Assembly (NCBI GenBank): GCA_020831825.1
Contig: JAFIFW010000001.1
Coordinates: 1 to 64,000 of the forward strand
Reading direction: 5' to 3'
DNA length: 64,000 nt
Origin: Methylophaga sp.
GTDB taxonomy: Bacteria; Pseudomonadota; Gammaproteobacteria; Nitrosococcales; Methylophagaceae
Below, piece by piece: positions 20,171 through 29,804 of this stretch. The position numbers were made by a program, and so were the translations under genes. Numbering within the stretch: position 1 is the stretch's first letter; every line of letters begins with the position of its first letter. The notes under the pieces are model-generated. The model saw only the letters and a list, made by a program, of their open reading frames with translations. It was not told the DNA's origin and made no database searches.

Positions 20171-21511
20171 ATGAATAGCGCAGTAAACAAACGCTTCGAG
20201 ATGATGTTTTGGCTGGTCCTGCTGATGGTCTTGTTTGGCATCAAACCCCTGCAAGCGGCTGACAAGGTCTGGGTAGCCACCATTCATGGCGCTGTCAGCC
20301 CGGCATCAGCAGATTATTTTGTTCGAACTTTGGAGCGAGCAGAAAACGAACAGATTAGTCTGCTGGTACTCAAGCTGGATACTCCCGGAGGACTGGATGC
20401 TTCCATGCGTCAGATCATCAAGGCCATTCTGGCTTCAAAAGTCCCGGTCGCAACTTATGTCGCTCCCTCGGGTTCACGTGCAGCCAGTGCCGGCACCTAC
20501 ATCCTCTATGCCAGTCATATCTCTGCAATGGCTCCAGCCACCAATGTGGGATCTTCCACCCCTGTGACCATGCGACCGGCTGGCATGCCGCAACAGCAAG
20601 AGGATGAAGAACAATCCAGCCAGCAATCTTCCATGGAGAAAAAACTGATCAACGATGCCGTAGCCTACATTCGCGGTCTGGCGGAGTTACGCGGGCGAAA
20701 TGCAGACTGGGCAGAAGAAACGGTGCGTGAAGCCGTTAGCCTTAGCGCTACGGATGCACTGGAGCAGGGAGTGACGGATTTCATTGCTGCCGATCTCGAC
20801 CATCTACTCATGCAACTGGATGGTCACACGGTGACGCTCGATGCTGGCGATGTTGTCTTGCAACTGGCGAATGCGGAAGTTACCGAAATTGAAACCGGCT
20901 GGCGTTATGATTTGTTGAGTTTGATTACTGATCCCAATGTGGCCTATTTGTTGTTGATGATTGGTATTTACGGGCTGATTCTTGAGTTTTATAACCCAGG
21001 TGTTGGCATTGCCGGCGTGGTCGGCGTGATTTCATTGCTACTGGCAGGCTTTGCTCTGCATATGTTGCCAGTTAACTATGCCGGTCTTGCCTTGCTGGTG
21101 GTGGGCATGGCCTTAATGATAGGCGAGGCCTTCAGTCCGTCTTTCGGGATACTCGGCATTGGTGGCCTGATAGCCTTTGTAGCGGGATCCATATTTCTGA
21201 TGGACAGTGATTTGCCGGCGTACCAGATCTCCATGCCTTTGATTATTGCCTTGGCCGCCAGCTCGTTTGCGATATTTGTGTTTGTGGTCGGTGCAGCATT
21301 AAAAGCCAGACAAAGTCGAATTGTCAGTGGCCAAGAGGCGATTATTGGCAGTGTCGCAGAGGCACTGGCTGATTTTCAGGGAGCAGGCAGAGTCATGGCG
21401 ACCGGTGAACACTGGCTTGCAGAGTCGACACAGCCGGTCAAGCGTGGACAAAAACTTCGGATAACCGGTATTGATGGCCTGATTTTACGAGTAGAACCAG
21501 ACGAGGAGTAA
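20171..21511 (+). CDS. NfeD-family membrane serine protease (ClpP-class, long form)
   Basis: The 446-residue protein has a signal sequence (cleaved near LQAAD), a periplasmic ClpP-like domain, four to five transmembrane helices (about 250-370) and a C-terminal OB-fold NfeD domain. The [11 protein letters not shown] block supplies the likely nucleophile Ser107, and KKLINDA near 157-160 the candidate catalytic Lys, as in the archaeal 1510-N protease that cleaves stomatin. The slipin gene follows after 5 nt, which is the classic NfeD-stomatin operon for membrane quality control. Confidence 0.9.
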   Translation: MNSAVNKRFEMMFWLVLLMVLFGIKPLQAADKVWVATIHGAVSPASADYFVRTLERAENEQISLLVLKLDTPGGLDASMRQIIKAILASKVPVATYVAPSGSRAASAGTYILYASHISAMAPATNVGSSTPVTMRPAGMPQQQEDEEQSSQQSSMEKKLINDAVAYIRGLAELRGRNADWAEETVREAVSLSATDALEQGVTDFIAADLDHLLMQLDGHTVTLDAGDVVLQLANAEVTEIETGWRYDLLSLITDPNVAYLLLMIGIYGLILEFYNPGVGIAGVVGVISLLLAGFALHMLPVNYAGLALLVVGMALMIGEAFSPSFGILGIGGLIAFVAGSIFLMDSDLPAYQISMPLIIALAASSFAIFVFVVGAALKARQSRIVSGQEAIIGSVAEALADFQGAGRVMATGEHWLAESTQPVKRGQKLRITGIDGLILRVEPDEE

Positions 21512-21516
21512 CAACC

Positions 21517-22272
21517 ATGGCGACAATTCTGATCACACTGGCAGTTGTGTTTATTGCAATTATTGCCAGTGCATTTCGAGTACTGCGTGAGTACGAGCGG
21601 GGCGTTGTGTTTATGTTGGGCCGCTTTTATCGGGTCAAGGGGCCCGGGCTTATCATCATTATCCCGATTGTGCAGCAGATGGTACGAGTTGATTTGCGGA
21701 CACTGGTGCTCGATGTGCCATCACAGGATCTGATCACGCGTGATAACGTGTCGGTACAGGTCAATGCGGTGCTATATTTCCGGGTAGTTGATCCGCAGCG
21801 TGCCATCATCAATGTCGAAAACTTTATGGAAGCCACCGGGCAACTGGCACAAACAACCCTGCGTTCTGTGTTGGGTCAGCATGAACTGGATGAATTATTG
21901 TCCGAGCGTGACAAGCTGAATGACGATATTCAGGATATTCTGGATCGACAAACCGATCAGTGGGGTATCAAGGTTGCCAATGTTGAAATCAAACATGTTG
22001 ATATCAACGAGAGCATGATTCGGGCAATCGCCAAACAAGCCGAGGCCGAGCGGGAGCGACGCGCCAAGATCATTCATGCCGATGGTGAGGCCGAGGCCGC
22101 AGCCAAGCTGGTAGATGCAGCCGAGCAATTGTCAAAACAACCAGCGGCGATTCAGTTACGCTATCTGCAGACCTTGACAGAAATTGCCGGTGACAAGAGC
22201 AATACTATTGTCTTTCCACTGCCGGCTCAACTCATGGATACGCTGTCCAGCGTGTTGACAAACAAAAAGTGA
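21517..22272 (+). CDS. Slipin (stomatin/prohibitin-like SPFH protein)
   Basis: The 251-residue protein has one N-terminal hydrophobic anchor (about 3-20), an SPFH domain beginning [14 protein letters not shown], and a charged Ala/Glu-rich coiled coil near 185-215. SPFH proteins form ring or cage oligomers that organise membrane microdomains and are cut by the cognate NfeD protease. The 5-nt gap to nfeD means co-translation is likely. The short hydrophobic tail could be the protease target by analogy with archaeal stomatin. Confidence 0.92.
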   Translation: MATILITLAVVFIAIIASAFRVLREYERGVVFMLGRFYRVKGPGLIIIIPIVQQMVRVDLRTLVLDVPSQDLITRDNVSVQVNAVLYFRVVDPQRAIINVENFMEATGQLAQTTLRSVLGQHELDELLSERDKLNDDIQDILDRQTDQWGIKVANVEIKHVDINESMIRAIAKQAEAERERRAKIIHADGEAEAAAKLVDAAEQLSKQPAAIQLRYLQTLTEIAGDKSNTIVFPLPAQLMDTLSSVLTNKK

Positions 22273-22343
22273 AGGTTTGAGTTTTACTGCCATCTAAAGC
22301 AGTTTATCCCGTGAACAGATGTATGCTCTCAAGGGGGGGCGGA

Positions 22344-22988
22344 ATGAATTTTGGGCTCATGTTTGAGTATTGGTTGATAACGATTGCAGCCTTGTTTGTT
22401 ATCGTCAATCCTCTGACCACAGGTTTTGTGTTTGTATCGTTGATGGCCAAGTCTTCTGAGGCGGCTCGCAAGACAGTGGCTAAACGCTCCAGCCTGATCG
22501 CCACCGGGATCTTTGTGGTGTTTGCATTGCTTGGTTCGCTGATTTTCAAGATTTTTGGCATCACTTTGGAAGCATTCAGAATTGCCGGTGGACTGATTTT
22601 GTTCGGCATCGCCATGGGCATGATCAGACGAGGCCATGATGAAGGAGAGGAAGTCAGCGGCGATGATCCGTTGGGGGATGGTAAATTCGCACGTGATATT
22701 TCTGTGATTCCACTCGCCATACCGTTCATCAGTGGTCCTGGGTCGATTGCCACCGTGATGATTCTGACCAGCCAGGCTCCTACGGCCTGGCATCTAATCC
22801 TGGTGTTTCTGGCGATCATTATTACCACTGGAGCCTGTTACCTGGCTATGATTTATTCAAATGTTTTGGTACGGTATCTTGGTGAAACCGGCAAAGATAT
22901 CATTACGCGTATCTTCGGCATCATTCTGTCGGTGATTGCGGTGCAGTTTGTGATCAATGGTGTAATAGAGATTTATCGAAACTTATGA
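22344..22988 (+). CDS. MarC-family integral membrane protein
   Basis: The 214-residue product has six predicted transmembrane helices and family segments such as ALFVIVNPLTTGFVF and PLAIPFISGPGSIATVM. MarC/YhgN/YchE proteins are of unknown function; the old link to antibiotic resistance is not supported. The frame extends upstream to a GTG at 22311, but an AG-rich site directly before ATG 22344 supports that start. It follows the slipin gene after 71 nt and may be read with it. Confidence 0.88.
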   Translation: MNFGLMFEYWLITIAALFVIVNPLTTGFVFVSLMAKSSEAARKTVAKRSSLIATGIFVVFALLGSLIFKIFGITLEAFRIAGGLILFGIAMGMIRRGHDEGEEVSGDDPLGDGKFARDISVIPLAIPFISGPGSIATVMILTSQAPTAWHLILVFLAIIITTGACYLAMIYSNVLVRYLGETGKDIITRIFGIILSVIAVQFVINGVIEIYRNL

Positions 22989-23198
22989 CTCAACACCGAA
23001 ATTACGTACGATTTTAATCGTTTATGGTAGACAAAAAACTATGCGTTGATTTGGCCAATGCCAACAGATCTGATGCAGTCAAAAATAAATTCTATATCAC
23101 GATTCAGAAAGGATTCCGTCCATTGGATGCATTCTTTTCTTGTCCGCATCAAGCTAACATTTCTTGATTAATGCCATGAACCCGGTTTCCCATGCAGT

Positions 23199-24737
23199 TC
23201 AATCACAGTAATGAATAGTGATTCGTTCAGAATCACCATAATTATCAATTAGTTGTTTGCAGTGAATCGAGAAGTTCAGAAACTTTTTTGAAGATTGCAG
23301 TTGTAGTCTTTGCTCAGGCCGAAAGACGCCGGAATGGCAAATTATACTGGCTGGAAATGGGGGGTGGACTGATTCGGGAATCAACAATGCCGGCTCAAGC
23401 TGCTCATGACTGGCAATACGAAAATGGATCGGTTTCGCTGTGCCTGGCAACAAGGCAAGCCCAAGTTTTGTTTGCCCCTGTTGATCATGACGCAGCCATT
23501 GGATGGTTGCCAGTCTGGTCATACCGGCACGCTGGTCTTGCAACACTTCAGTTATGGCAACCAGTTCGCCCACCGTCAGGCGATGTTCTTTGCCATACAG
23601 CGGATTACTGAGCAGAAAACCACGGTCATTTTTGTTGAGAATTTGCCAGCTTAGCTGAATATCCAGGGGGCACAGATCACGCGGGCCAAACTGGCGATGA
23701 ATTGAAGAGAAGCCCTGAATGAGACAGGCTCTTACTGCCCCTGTGACCGGTAGTCTGGGCTGTTTGCGTTGATAGGCGGAATTAAGATAGGGCGTGATCT
23801 GATTGATTAGCATGATATCCAGTTCGGTTTCGGCTCTGGCTTGTTTTAACAGACGCTCAATACCATTGAGTATGTTTTTGGTGTTCAGGGCCACAAGCGT
23901 CGAATCGGGGTGGCAAAATTGTGCCTGAACTCCCGGTTCAGGTAAGCGATCACTTTTGGCATTGATGTAAAACATGCCATGTGAGGCGCTAAATTGCTGA
24001 TGCAATTGGGTTTCAGCCAGTGGCGCCAGTTGTCCCATCATCCGATACACCTTGAGGACCGCATTGCAGCGGAGACTGAAGGGATTACAGATGCCAAGTA
24101 ACATGATTTGGATGTATCGATGCTGATAACTTCCCTCGGCCTTAAGTTGTTGCAAACTCATATTGGGCGTTTCATCGCCAATACCCGCATGCAGGCAGGC
24201 CAGAAATAACTGATGTAAGTCGTGATAGATGCCAGCCGGAGGTTGGCGATAAAACTTGTAGGCATGAATGATCAGGTAGCCCAGTTGTTCAATGGCTCGA
24301 TGGATTGCCATTTTTGCTACGGCATTATGAGTCAAGATGTTATTTTCAGCTGCTGCATTCATTACGGTGATTTTGTAGCCAATCGCCAGTTGATTGAGGC
24401 GCTGCATCAATGAGTCAATCAGTTGATTTTGTTGCTCGATGCTGCGGGCTGATGGCGACAATTCCCTTGATGTCAGCTGCATGACCATTCTATTGAGTGG
24501 CTGGCGGTAGATTTCCAGCAACTTCAGGCGAACAAGCGGAGGCATGGTTCGGTGATTAAAGTGATAAAGCGGTTGCTGGTATGCTTCAAGAAAAGCAGGC
24601 AAATCTTCAGCCGAGAGCTTCTCTACCCAATGTTTGAGCAGTGTTTCATTCAGCTCGACATTGCTGGCCTTGCCTTCGCTTGGCGGAATGTTGAGTTTGA
24701 GCACAGGCAGATCGGTGCCCGGTAGCGGGAAGCTCAT
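23199..24737 (-). CDS. Large conserved-type protein, possible degenerate PilZ domain
   Basis: This 512-residue soluble protein has no signal peptide or membrane helix. Residues about 40-330 are helical and Leu/Gln-rich. The C-terminal third is beta-rich with the pattern W-x-I-L-N-K-N-D-R-G-F-L-L, then LTVGELVAI and a W-L-R-H segment. This reminds me of gammaproteobacterial proteins annotated as cyclic-di-GMP-receptor or PilZ-like, but the arginine motif of functional PilZ domains is not evident. I cannot assign a function. It stands alone: a 210-nt gap separates it from marC (convergent) and the insertion sequence lies upstream, 202 nt from its start. Confidence 0.6.
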   Translation of the reverse strand: MSFPLPGTDLPVLKLNIPPSEGKASNVELNETLLKHWVEKLSAEDLPAFLEAYQQPLYHFNHRTMPPLVRLKLLEIYRQPLNRMVMQLTSRELSPSARSIEQQNQLIDSLMQRLNQLAIGYKITVMNAAAENNILTHNAVAKMAIHRAIEQLGYLIIHAYKFYRQPPAGIYHDLHQLFLACLHAGIGDETPNMSLQQLKAEGSYQHRYIQIMLLGICNPFSLRCNAVLKVYRMMGQLAPLAETQLHQQFSASHGMFYINAKSDRLPEPGVQAQFCHPDSTLVALNTKNILNGIERLLKQARAETELDIMLINQITPYLNSAYQRKQPRLPVTGAVRACLIQGFSSIHRQFGPRDLCPLDIQLSWQILNKNDRGFLLSNPLYGKEHRLTVGELVAITEVLQDQRAGMTRLATIQWLRHDQQGQTKLGLALLPGTAKPIHFRIASHEQLEPALLIPESVHPPFPASIICHSGVFRPEQRLQLQSSKKFLNFSIHCKQLIDNYGDSERITIHYCD

Positions 24738-24939
24738 CCGTCGATCTTTTCATCCTTGTATAAAAATCGTACACAATGATAATAGCGCTGTGTCGTGATG
24801 TCGGCAATCTTCGCAGTGCGTCAGTCAGAGCATTTGGCGTATGGATGATGTGTTGTTGTCAGGTTTGAGTGGCTGAGGCCTTGTGAATTTGCTTGGCGGC
24901 TCGCCGAAAAATCTGCTCAATGGGGTAGAGCAGCAGTAA

Positions 24940-26003
24940 GGCCTTGTTGAACAAATCACCGGAACTATTGGCCGAACGGGTGATCAGATCAAACATCTAG
25001 CTTGTCCATGAGCATCGTACTTTGAGCAAATCATCATCACCAGCCAAATACCGCGTCAGTAACTGGCGGTAATATAACCAAGCCCTAGTTAACCTGGGCA
25101 GTATTACCTTCTGGCTGGATGAGAGCGCCTTGAACCACTGGTGGCATACCCAGCCTAATGGCAAACGCGGCAGAGACTATGCCTACAGCGACAGTGCTAT
25201 CCAAACTTTTCTCATGGTTCAAGCGGTTTACGGCATGAGCCTGAGGCAAACCGAAGGCTTCATTAACTCCCTGTTTTCCCTGATGGGTGTGGACTTAACC
25301 AGCCCCGATTACAGCAGTGTCAGCAAGCGTGCCAAACACCTCAACATCAACGTATATAAACCACAGGGCACGGTGGCGCATCTTGTGCTTGATGCCACCG
25401 GTCTGAAAGTCTATGGCGAAGACGAATGGAAAGTACGTAAACATGGCAAGGAAAAAAGACGCACCTGGCGTAAATTGCATCTGGGCGTCGATACCGCCAG
25501 CCAACACATTCTCTGCGCTGAACTGTCACTGGAACAGGTGCATGACAGTCAGCTGTTGCCGGCGTTGCTTAGACCCCTGAGACGGGCAATTGGGCAAGTC
25601 TCTGCCGATTGCGCCATCGACACTCGGCAATGTTATGACGAAATACAACGAAAAGGGACTATCGCCACCGTCCCACCCCGGCGCAGTGCCCGTCTCTGGG
25701 AAGCAGAACATCTCCGAAATGAGGCCGTTCAAGCACAACGTGCCGGACAACTGGCCGAATGGAAACACAACAGAGGCTATCATCAAAGTTCATTGGCTGA
25801 AACCGCCATGTGGCGATACAAAGCCTTAACAGGAAGCACCTCACGCATGCGCGATTATGATAATCAGCACACGGAGGCCATGGCACGCGTGGCGGTGGTG
25901 AATAAAATGACCAGGCTAGGCATGCCTGTCAGTCGGATGGTGCGATAACTGAGCATGGGCTTAGGGGGATGTTCGCTTGTGACTTTATTTGATCAACAAG
26001 GCC
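24940..26003 (+). mobile_element. IS5-family, IS903-group insertion sequence (about 1064 bp)
   Basis: The left end GGCCTTGTTGAACAAAT (24940-24956) and right end ATTTGATCAACAAGGCC (25987-26003) are inverted repeats matching at 16 of 17 positions and resembling the IS903 terminus. They bracket one transposase gene. The 9-bp flanks (cagcagtaa on the left, ggtaaatag on the right) are not identical, so there is no standard target duplication, only a shared GTAA one base out of register. The element lies between the 512-residue gene and a broken mxaD-like gene, 11 bp before the latter's ATG. Confidence 0.9.
25022..25948 (+). pseudogene. IS903-group transposase with in-frame nonsense codon
   Basis: Homology to IS903 transposases begins near TTG 25022 with a KYRVSNW segment, and is broken by TAA at 25070-25072. 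It resumes in the same frame with YNQALVNLGSITFWLDES and runs to 25948. The DDE residues appear present: Asp in LVLDATGLKV, Asp in SADCAIDT, and Glu in SLAETAMWR. A TTG at 25130 could start a shorter protein of 272 residues, but it would lack the N-terminal DNA-binding part. A TTG at the natural start may itself be a decayed ATG. The copy is probably immobile unless the stop is suppressed or an active copy acts in trans. Confidence 0.85.
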
Positions 26004-26014
26004 GGTAAATAGAA

Positions 26015-26538
26015 ATGAATTTAGCAAGAAATATCTTCTTGGTCATGGTGGGTGTGGTTATTCTGGAGGCAATGTCTATGCTCACGGTCCGACTCCCCAG
26101 CGTGTGGATGAGCAGCTGGTGCTCTCAGCCGATATTGATGATGTCTGGCAATTGGTAGCGGATTTTTCCAGTATTGGTGATTGGCATCCGCAAGTGACCG
26201 CGGTGGAAATGACGGATGACACGACTCGGGTCATCTCAATTGAAGGTCAGCAAGGCACTGTCACGGAAAGTCTCGATGAAAGTGATGCTGAGCGCCGCTA
26301 CATCAGTTTTAGATTGTTGCGTGAAGATATCACGGTCATTCCGGTGAGTTTCTACAGTATTGCTATCCAGCTTGAGGCCGTTGATGCAGGCACTGAAGTG
26401 ACCTGGAGAGGACGTTTTTATCGTGGTGATACCGGAAATTTCCCACCTGAAAACCTGAGTGATGCGGCTGCGGTTGAAGCGATGACTGCCTATGCTCGAA
26501 ACGGGCTTGAAGGTTTACAACAGTCTCTGGCGAAGTGA
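26015..26538 (+). pseudogene. MxaD-like periplasmic SRPBCC protein, frameshifted in the signal peptide
   Basis: An ATG at 26015 opens a good signal sequence (LARNIFLVMVGVVILEAMS). The mature part, starting AHGPTPQRVDE, lies in another frame from about 26080, so roughly two extra bases (or one lost) occur near 26075-26080. The AHGPTPQ-V start followed by DVWQLVADFSSIGDWHPQV is characteristic of MxaD-like SRPBCC proteins of methanol-dehydrogenase clusters. Without the shift the precursor would be about 174 residues. The only start in the mature frame is GTG 26104, which would give a cytoplasmic 144-residue protein. The right end of the insertion sequence is 11 bp upstream, so the native promoter is probably gone. 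Confidence 0.75.
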
Positions 26539-26543
26539 GCAAG

Positions 26544-27479
26544 ATGAAAAGAATAAGGTGGAGTTTTCTGCTACTGGCGGCACTGCCAGTTTTTGTCAGT
26601 GCTGAGCGATTGTTTATCACCAGCCAAACCGATGCGCGTATATCGGTGGTAGACAGTGAAAATTTACTGCTGGAATCTGACTATGCTGTGGATTCCGGGC
26701 CAGTTGCGGTGGTAGCGGATCGGCAACGTAATCATCTGTTTATTTCGCATCCAGAATTAGGCCTGGTGACAATAAGGAAGCTCGACTCAGGCGAGAAAGT
26801 CATCGATATCTCGACTGGCGGTCAGCCATTTGCCATGGTGCTGGATGACAAAAGGCCCCAGTTGTTTGTCACCGATTGGGATAGAGATGCGGTGTTGGTA
26901 ATTAATGCTGAGTCTTTGCAGTTGGTTGATATTCTCGCAGTTGGCAAGAGTCCGGCCGGAATTGCACTCAACAGTGAAGGCCGCCGCCTCTATATCGCTA
27001 ATAGAGAGGACAATACCTTGACTGTGCTGGATGTTGATCGCGCCAGATTGATTGCCACATTGCCTGTTGGCCGTGGCCCCTATGCGGTGAATTACAATAC
27101 GGCTTTAAGCCAAATCTATGTCAGTACTGTCCAGGATCACAGTCTCACGGTAATTGATGATGATCAACTGGATGCGATACAGCAGTTTGAAGTTGGACGC
27201 TCACCCTATGATGTGGGGATTAGTCAAGACGGCTCGCGACTTTATGTCGTCAGTCAGAATGACAATCTGCTGCTTGAGATTGATGCGGCCAATTTTGAAG
27301 TACTGCAAACATTCAAAACTGGCGAAATGCCAGAGAGTGTCTGGCTGGATGTGGTAAATCAAAGGGCTTTTGTCAGCAACTGGTTTAGTGACAGTCTGAC
27401 AATTTTTGATTTGAAAACAGGGGCGTCCCTGGCAAATATTTCTTTGGCCAGAGGGCCAAGGATGATGTCAGTTCAATAG
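26544..27479 (+). CDS. Periplasmic YVTN-type beta-propeller protein
   Basis: The protein has a signal peptide (MKRIRWSFLLLAALPVFVSA) followed by about seven repeats of roughly 40 residues with the YVTN pattern (for example RRLYIANREDNTLTVLDVD and GRGPYAVNY). This predicts a seven-bladed propeller in the periplasm. ATG 26544 is preferred to an overlapping GTG at 26535. It begins just after the mxaD-like pseudogene stop, so they were one operon. YVTN propellers occur near PQQ-dependent dehydrogenase genes, but the substrate or partner is unknown. The gene itself looks intact. Confidence 0.8.
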   Translation: MKRIRWSFLLLAALPVFVSAERLFITSQTDARISVVDSENLLLESDYAVDSGPVAVVADRQRNHLFISHPELGLVTIRKLDSGEKVIDISTGGQPFAMVLDDKRPQLFVTDWDRDAVLVINAESLQLVDILAVGKSPAGIALNSEGRRLYIANREDNTLTVLDVDRARLIATLPVGRGPYAVNYNTALSQIYVSTVQDHSLTVIDDDQLDAIQQFEVGRSPYDVGISQDGSRLYVVSQNDNLLLEIDAANFEVLQTFKTGEMPESVWLDVVNQRAFVSNWFSDSLTIFDLKTGASLANISLARGPRMMSVQ

Positions 27480-27481
27480 GC

Positions 27482-27946
27482 TCAGACAGCAGCGTTAAAT
27501 CCAAGCTGACGCCACGCTTCAAACAGGATGACAGCCGTGGCATTGGACAGATTAAGACTGCGACTGCCGGACAGCATCGGAATACGAAGCTTCTGATCGT
27601 CCGGCAGGCTGTTGAGCACGTTTGTCGGTAAGCCTCTTGATTCAGGTCCAAACAGCAAGACGTCTTCGTTTTGAAAGTTGATCTGGTGGTAATGCTGGCG
27701 AGCCTTGGTGGTACAGGCAAGCAATCGGCGTTGTCCCGACCAGTCACAAAAGGCATCAAAACCATCATGCTGCATCACTGCAGCAAATTCATGATAATCA
27801 AGCCCTGCACGACGCAGGCGCTTGTCTTCCAGAACAAAGCCAAGAGGTGCAATTAGATGTAGCTGTGCGCCAGTGTTGGCACACAGCCGGATGATGTTGC
27901 CTGTGTTGGGGGGGATTTCAGGCTCATACAGTGCGACATGCAGCAC
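27482..27946 (-). CDS. trmL: tRNA (cytidine/uridine-34 2'-O)-methyltransferase TrmL
   Basis: This SPOUT-class enzyme methylates the wobble ribose of tRNA-Leu CmAA and cmnm5UmAA isoacceptors; a UAA tRNA-Leu is encoded in this window. The 154-residue product starts at GTG and aligns from its first residues with E. coli TrmL. It contains [30 protein letters not shown], the FGPESRGLP knot segment and LNLSNATAV. The stop lies 2 nt from the convergent YVTN gene; upstream is the lytic transglycosylase gene, 2 nt away. Confidence 0.95.
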   Translation of the reverse strand: MLHVALYEPEIPPNTGNIIRLCANTGAQLHLIAPLGFVLEDKRLRRAGLDYHEFAAVMQHDGFDAFCDWSGQRRLLACTTKARQHYHQINFQNEDVLLFGPESRGLPTNVLNSLPDDQKLRIPMLSGSRSLNLSNATAVILFEAWRQLGFNAAV

Positions 27947-27948
27947 TG

Positions 27949-29559
27949 TTAGATTTGACTGAGTTGCAGGGCAGGGTCCACGTAGAGTGTCAGTTGTTGC
28001 CCAGGGTGCAGCAGGCTGCGTTCAGTCAGGTTGTTCCATTCACGGACATTCGCCACGCTGACGTTAAACCGTCGGGAAATTTTCCACAGTGAATCTCCAT
28101 CTCGGATAGTGTAATTTACAGTATGTAAGCCATTCAAACCCTCATTGGACTCATTACCGGTCAACCAGATGACCAATGCTTCACCAGGGTGCAGCATGTC
28201 AAGCGGTTTTTTATCGTTCCACTTGGCCAGTTGGTCAACTTCAACATTGTGGCCTCGGGCAATATTCCACCATGAGTCACCGGCTTTTACAGTGTAGGTG
28301 ATTTTTTTGCCTTCAGGTGCGCTGGAGCTGGTACTTGTGTTTGCGCTTTCTCCGGAAACCGGAATCAGCAATTGCTGACCGACACGAATCAGGTTGCCAG
28401 ACAGTTCATTGGTGTCTTTAAGCGCTTTGACTGTAGTGTTATATCGGTTAGCGATCAGCCCGAGTGATTCACCGGAAGTGACTTCATGCCTGGCCCATTG
28501 GACACGTTCGTTCGCGGGTAACGCTGCCAGTGCCCGTTCAAAGATGGGAGCTTTCTCCAAGGGCAAGGCAAGTTGATGTGGCCCTTCTGGGGCTGTTGCC
28601 CAGCGATTGAATCCGGGGTTTAGCTGATAGATTTCATCAACGCTGATTTCGGCCAGTCGGGCTGCCAGAGCGAGATCGATTTGTGAACCGACATCAACTA
28701 CTGTCAAATAGGGTTCATTGCTGATTGCCATAAGGTTAAGTTCATATCTTTCTGAAAATTTTAGCAGGTGGGATACGGCAAGCAGTTTGGGGACGTAATT
28801 CTGGGTTTCATTGGGCAATTCAAGCGACCAGAAATCCGTCGGCAGACCTGATTCTTCATTACGGCGTATGGAGCGGCCAACGGTGCCTTCACCAGCGTTG
28901 TAAGCCGCCAGAGCCAGTTCCCAGTCGTTAAAGTCGTTGTATAGTTTCTCAAGATAGCTCAATGCTGCATCGGTTGAAGCGATGATGTCTCTTCGACCGT
29001 CATACCACCAGTTTTGGTCGAGACCAAACACGCGACCAGTCCCCGGGATAAACTGCCAGATACCAGCCGCCTGGCTGCTGGAGAGGGCAAATGGCTCGTA
29101 GCTGCTTTCTATAATCGGTAACAAGGCCAGTTCCATGGGCAAACCACGCGCTTCAATTTGATCAACGATGTAATACAGGTAGGGACTTGCACGTTCAGCG
29201 ATGCGATTCATGAAGTCAGGATGGTTGGCAAACCATTCCAGTCGATTGACGGTTGTTTCGTGCATGGTTTCGTGATCGGACATGGCAAAACCAGCGCGAA
29301 TTCGATCCCAGAGATCTTCGAATACCAATTCTGTTTGGTCATCCGTTGTCTGAACCGGATGTTTGTCGACAACCTCGGGCAAATCTGCAGGTTTTTTGGG
29401 CGATTTGGCTCTGTTGTAGTGTCGTGTCGGTGATATCTTGCTCGATTCAGTCGATATTTTTTTCGCATCGTCACTTTGGTTACCAAGAGTAGAACAACCG
29501 GAAACCAACATGAAAAGCACCGCAAGCAGCGGGGTGAATAACTTTTTTGAATTTAACAT
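27949..29559 (-). CDS. mltD: Membrane-bound lytic murein transglycosylase D-like lipoprotein
   Basis: This enzyme cleaves the MurNAc-GlcNAc bond of peptidoglycan with 1,6-anhydro product formation. The 536-residue product has a lipoprotein signal (lipobox VSGC, Cys22) and an SLT domain with catalytic Glu151 in [11 protein letters not shown], followed by the [15 protein letters not shown] block. Three LysM domains lie near 363-407, 422-465 and 488-532, ending [12 protein letters not shown]. coli MltD has two LysM copies. It is upstream of trmL on the same strand with a 2-nt gap. Confidence 0.92.
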   Translation of the reverse strand: MLNSKKLFTPLLAVLFMLVSGCSTLGNQSDDAKKISTESSKISPTRHYNRAKSPKKPADLPEVVDKHPVQTTDDQTELVFEDLWDRIRAGFAMSDHETMHETTVNRLEWFANHPDFMNRIAERASPYLYYIVDQIEARGLPMELALLPIIESSYEPFALSSSQAAGIWQFIPGTGRVFGLDQNWWYDGRRDIIASTDAALSYLEKLYNDFNDWELALAAYNAGEGTVGRSIRRNEESGLPTDFWSLELPNETQNYVPKLLAVSHLLKFSERYELNLMAISNEPYLTVVDVGSQIDLALAARLAEISVDEIYQLNPGFNRWATAPEGPHQLALPLEKAPIFERALAALPANERVQWARHEVTSGESLGLIANRYNTTVKALKDTNELSGNLIRVGQQLLIPVSGESANTSTSSSAPEGKKITYTVKAGDSWWNIARGHNVEVDQLAKWNDKKPLDMLHPGEALVIWLTGNESNEGLNGLHTVNYTIRDGDSLWKISRRFNVSVANVREWNNLTERSLLHPGQQLTLYVDPALQLSQI

Positions 29560-29804
29560 AATATTTTAGCAGTATTATCTAACCGATTAATTATATTGGT
29601 TATATACGCAATTAGTGAAAAAATAACCAGCCCTTTCGGTAACTGGTTTTCTGGATACCAAAGAACACCTGCGTTTATGATGGCATAAAATTTTTTCAGG
29701 AAAGCATTGGTTAAGACATTGTGCGGAAACTTTGCCAATGAGAGAGCCATCGATGAAGTTGTGTTTATTCCAAGCCGCCGTTTTTAAAAATTCATGAGGT
29801 AATT

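Noticed and set aside
24859-24996. Minus-strand 45-codon frame crossing the left end of the insertion sequence
   Set aside because: It runs through the inverted repeat without a stop, but is short, has no convincing start and no family resemblance. It is more likely chance than a host gene cut by the element.
25987-26000. FNR-like sequence TTTGATCAACAAG near the mxaD-like gene
   Set aside because: It is the right terminal inverted repeat of the insertion sequence and lacks the TTGAT-N4-ATCAA form.
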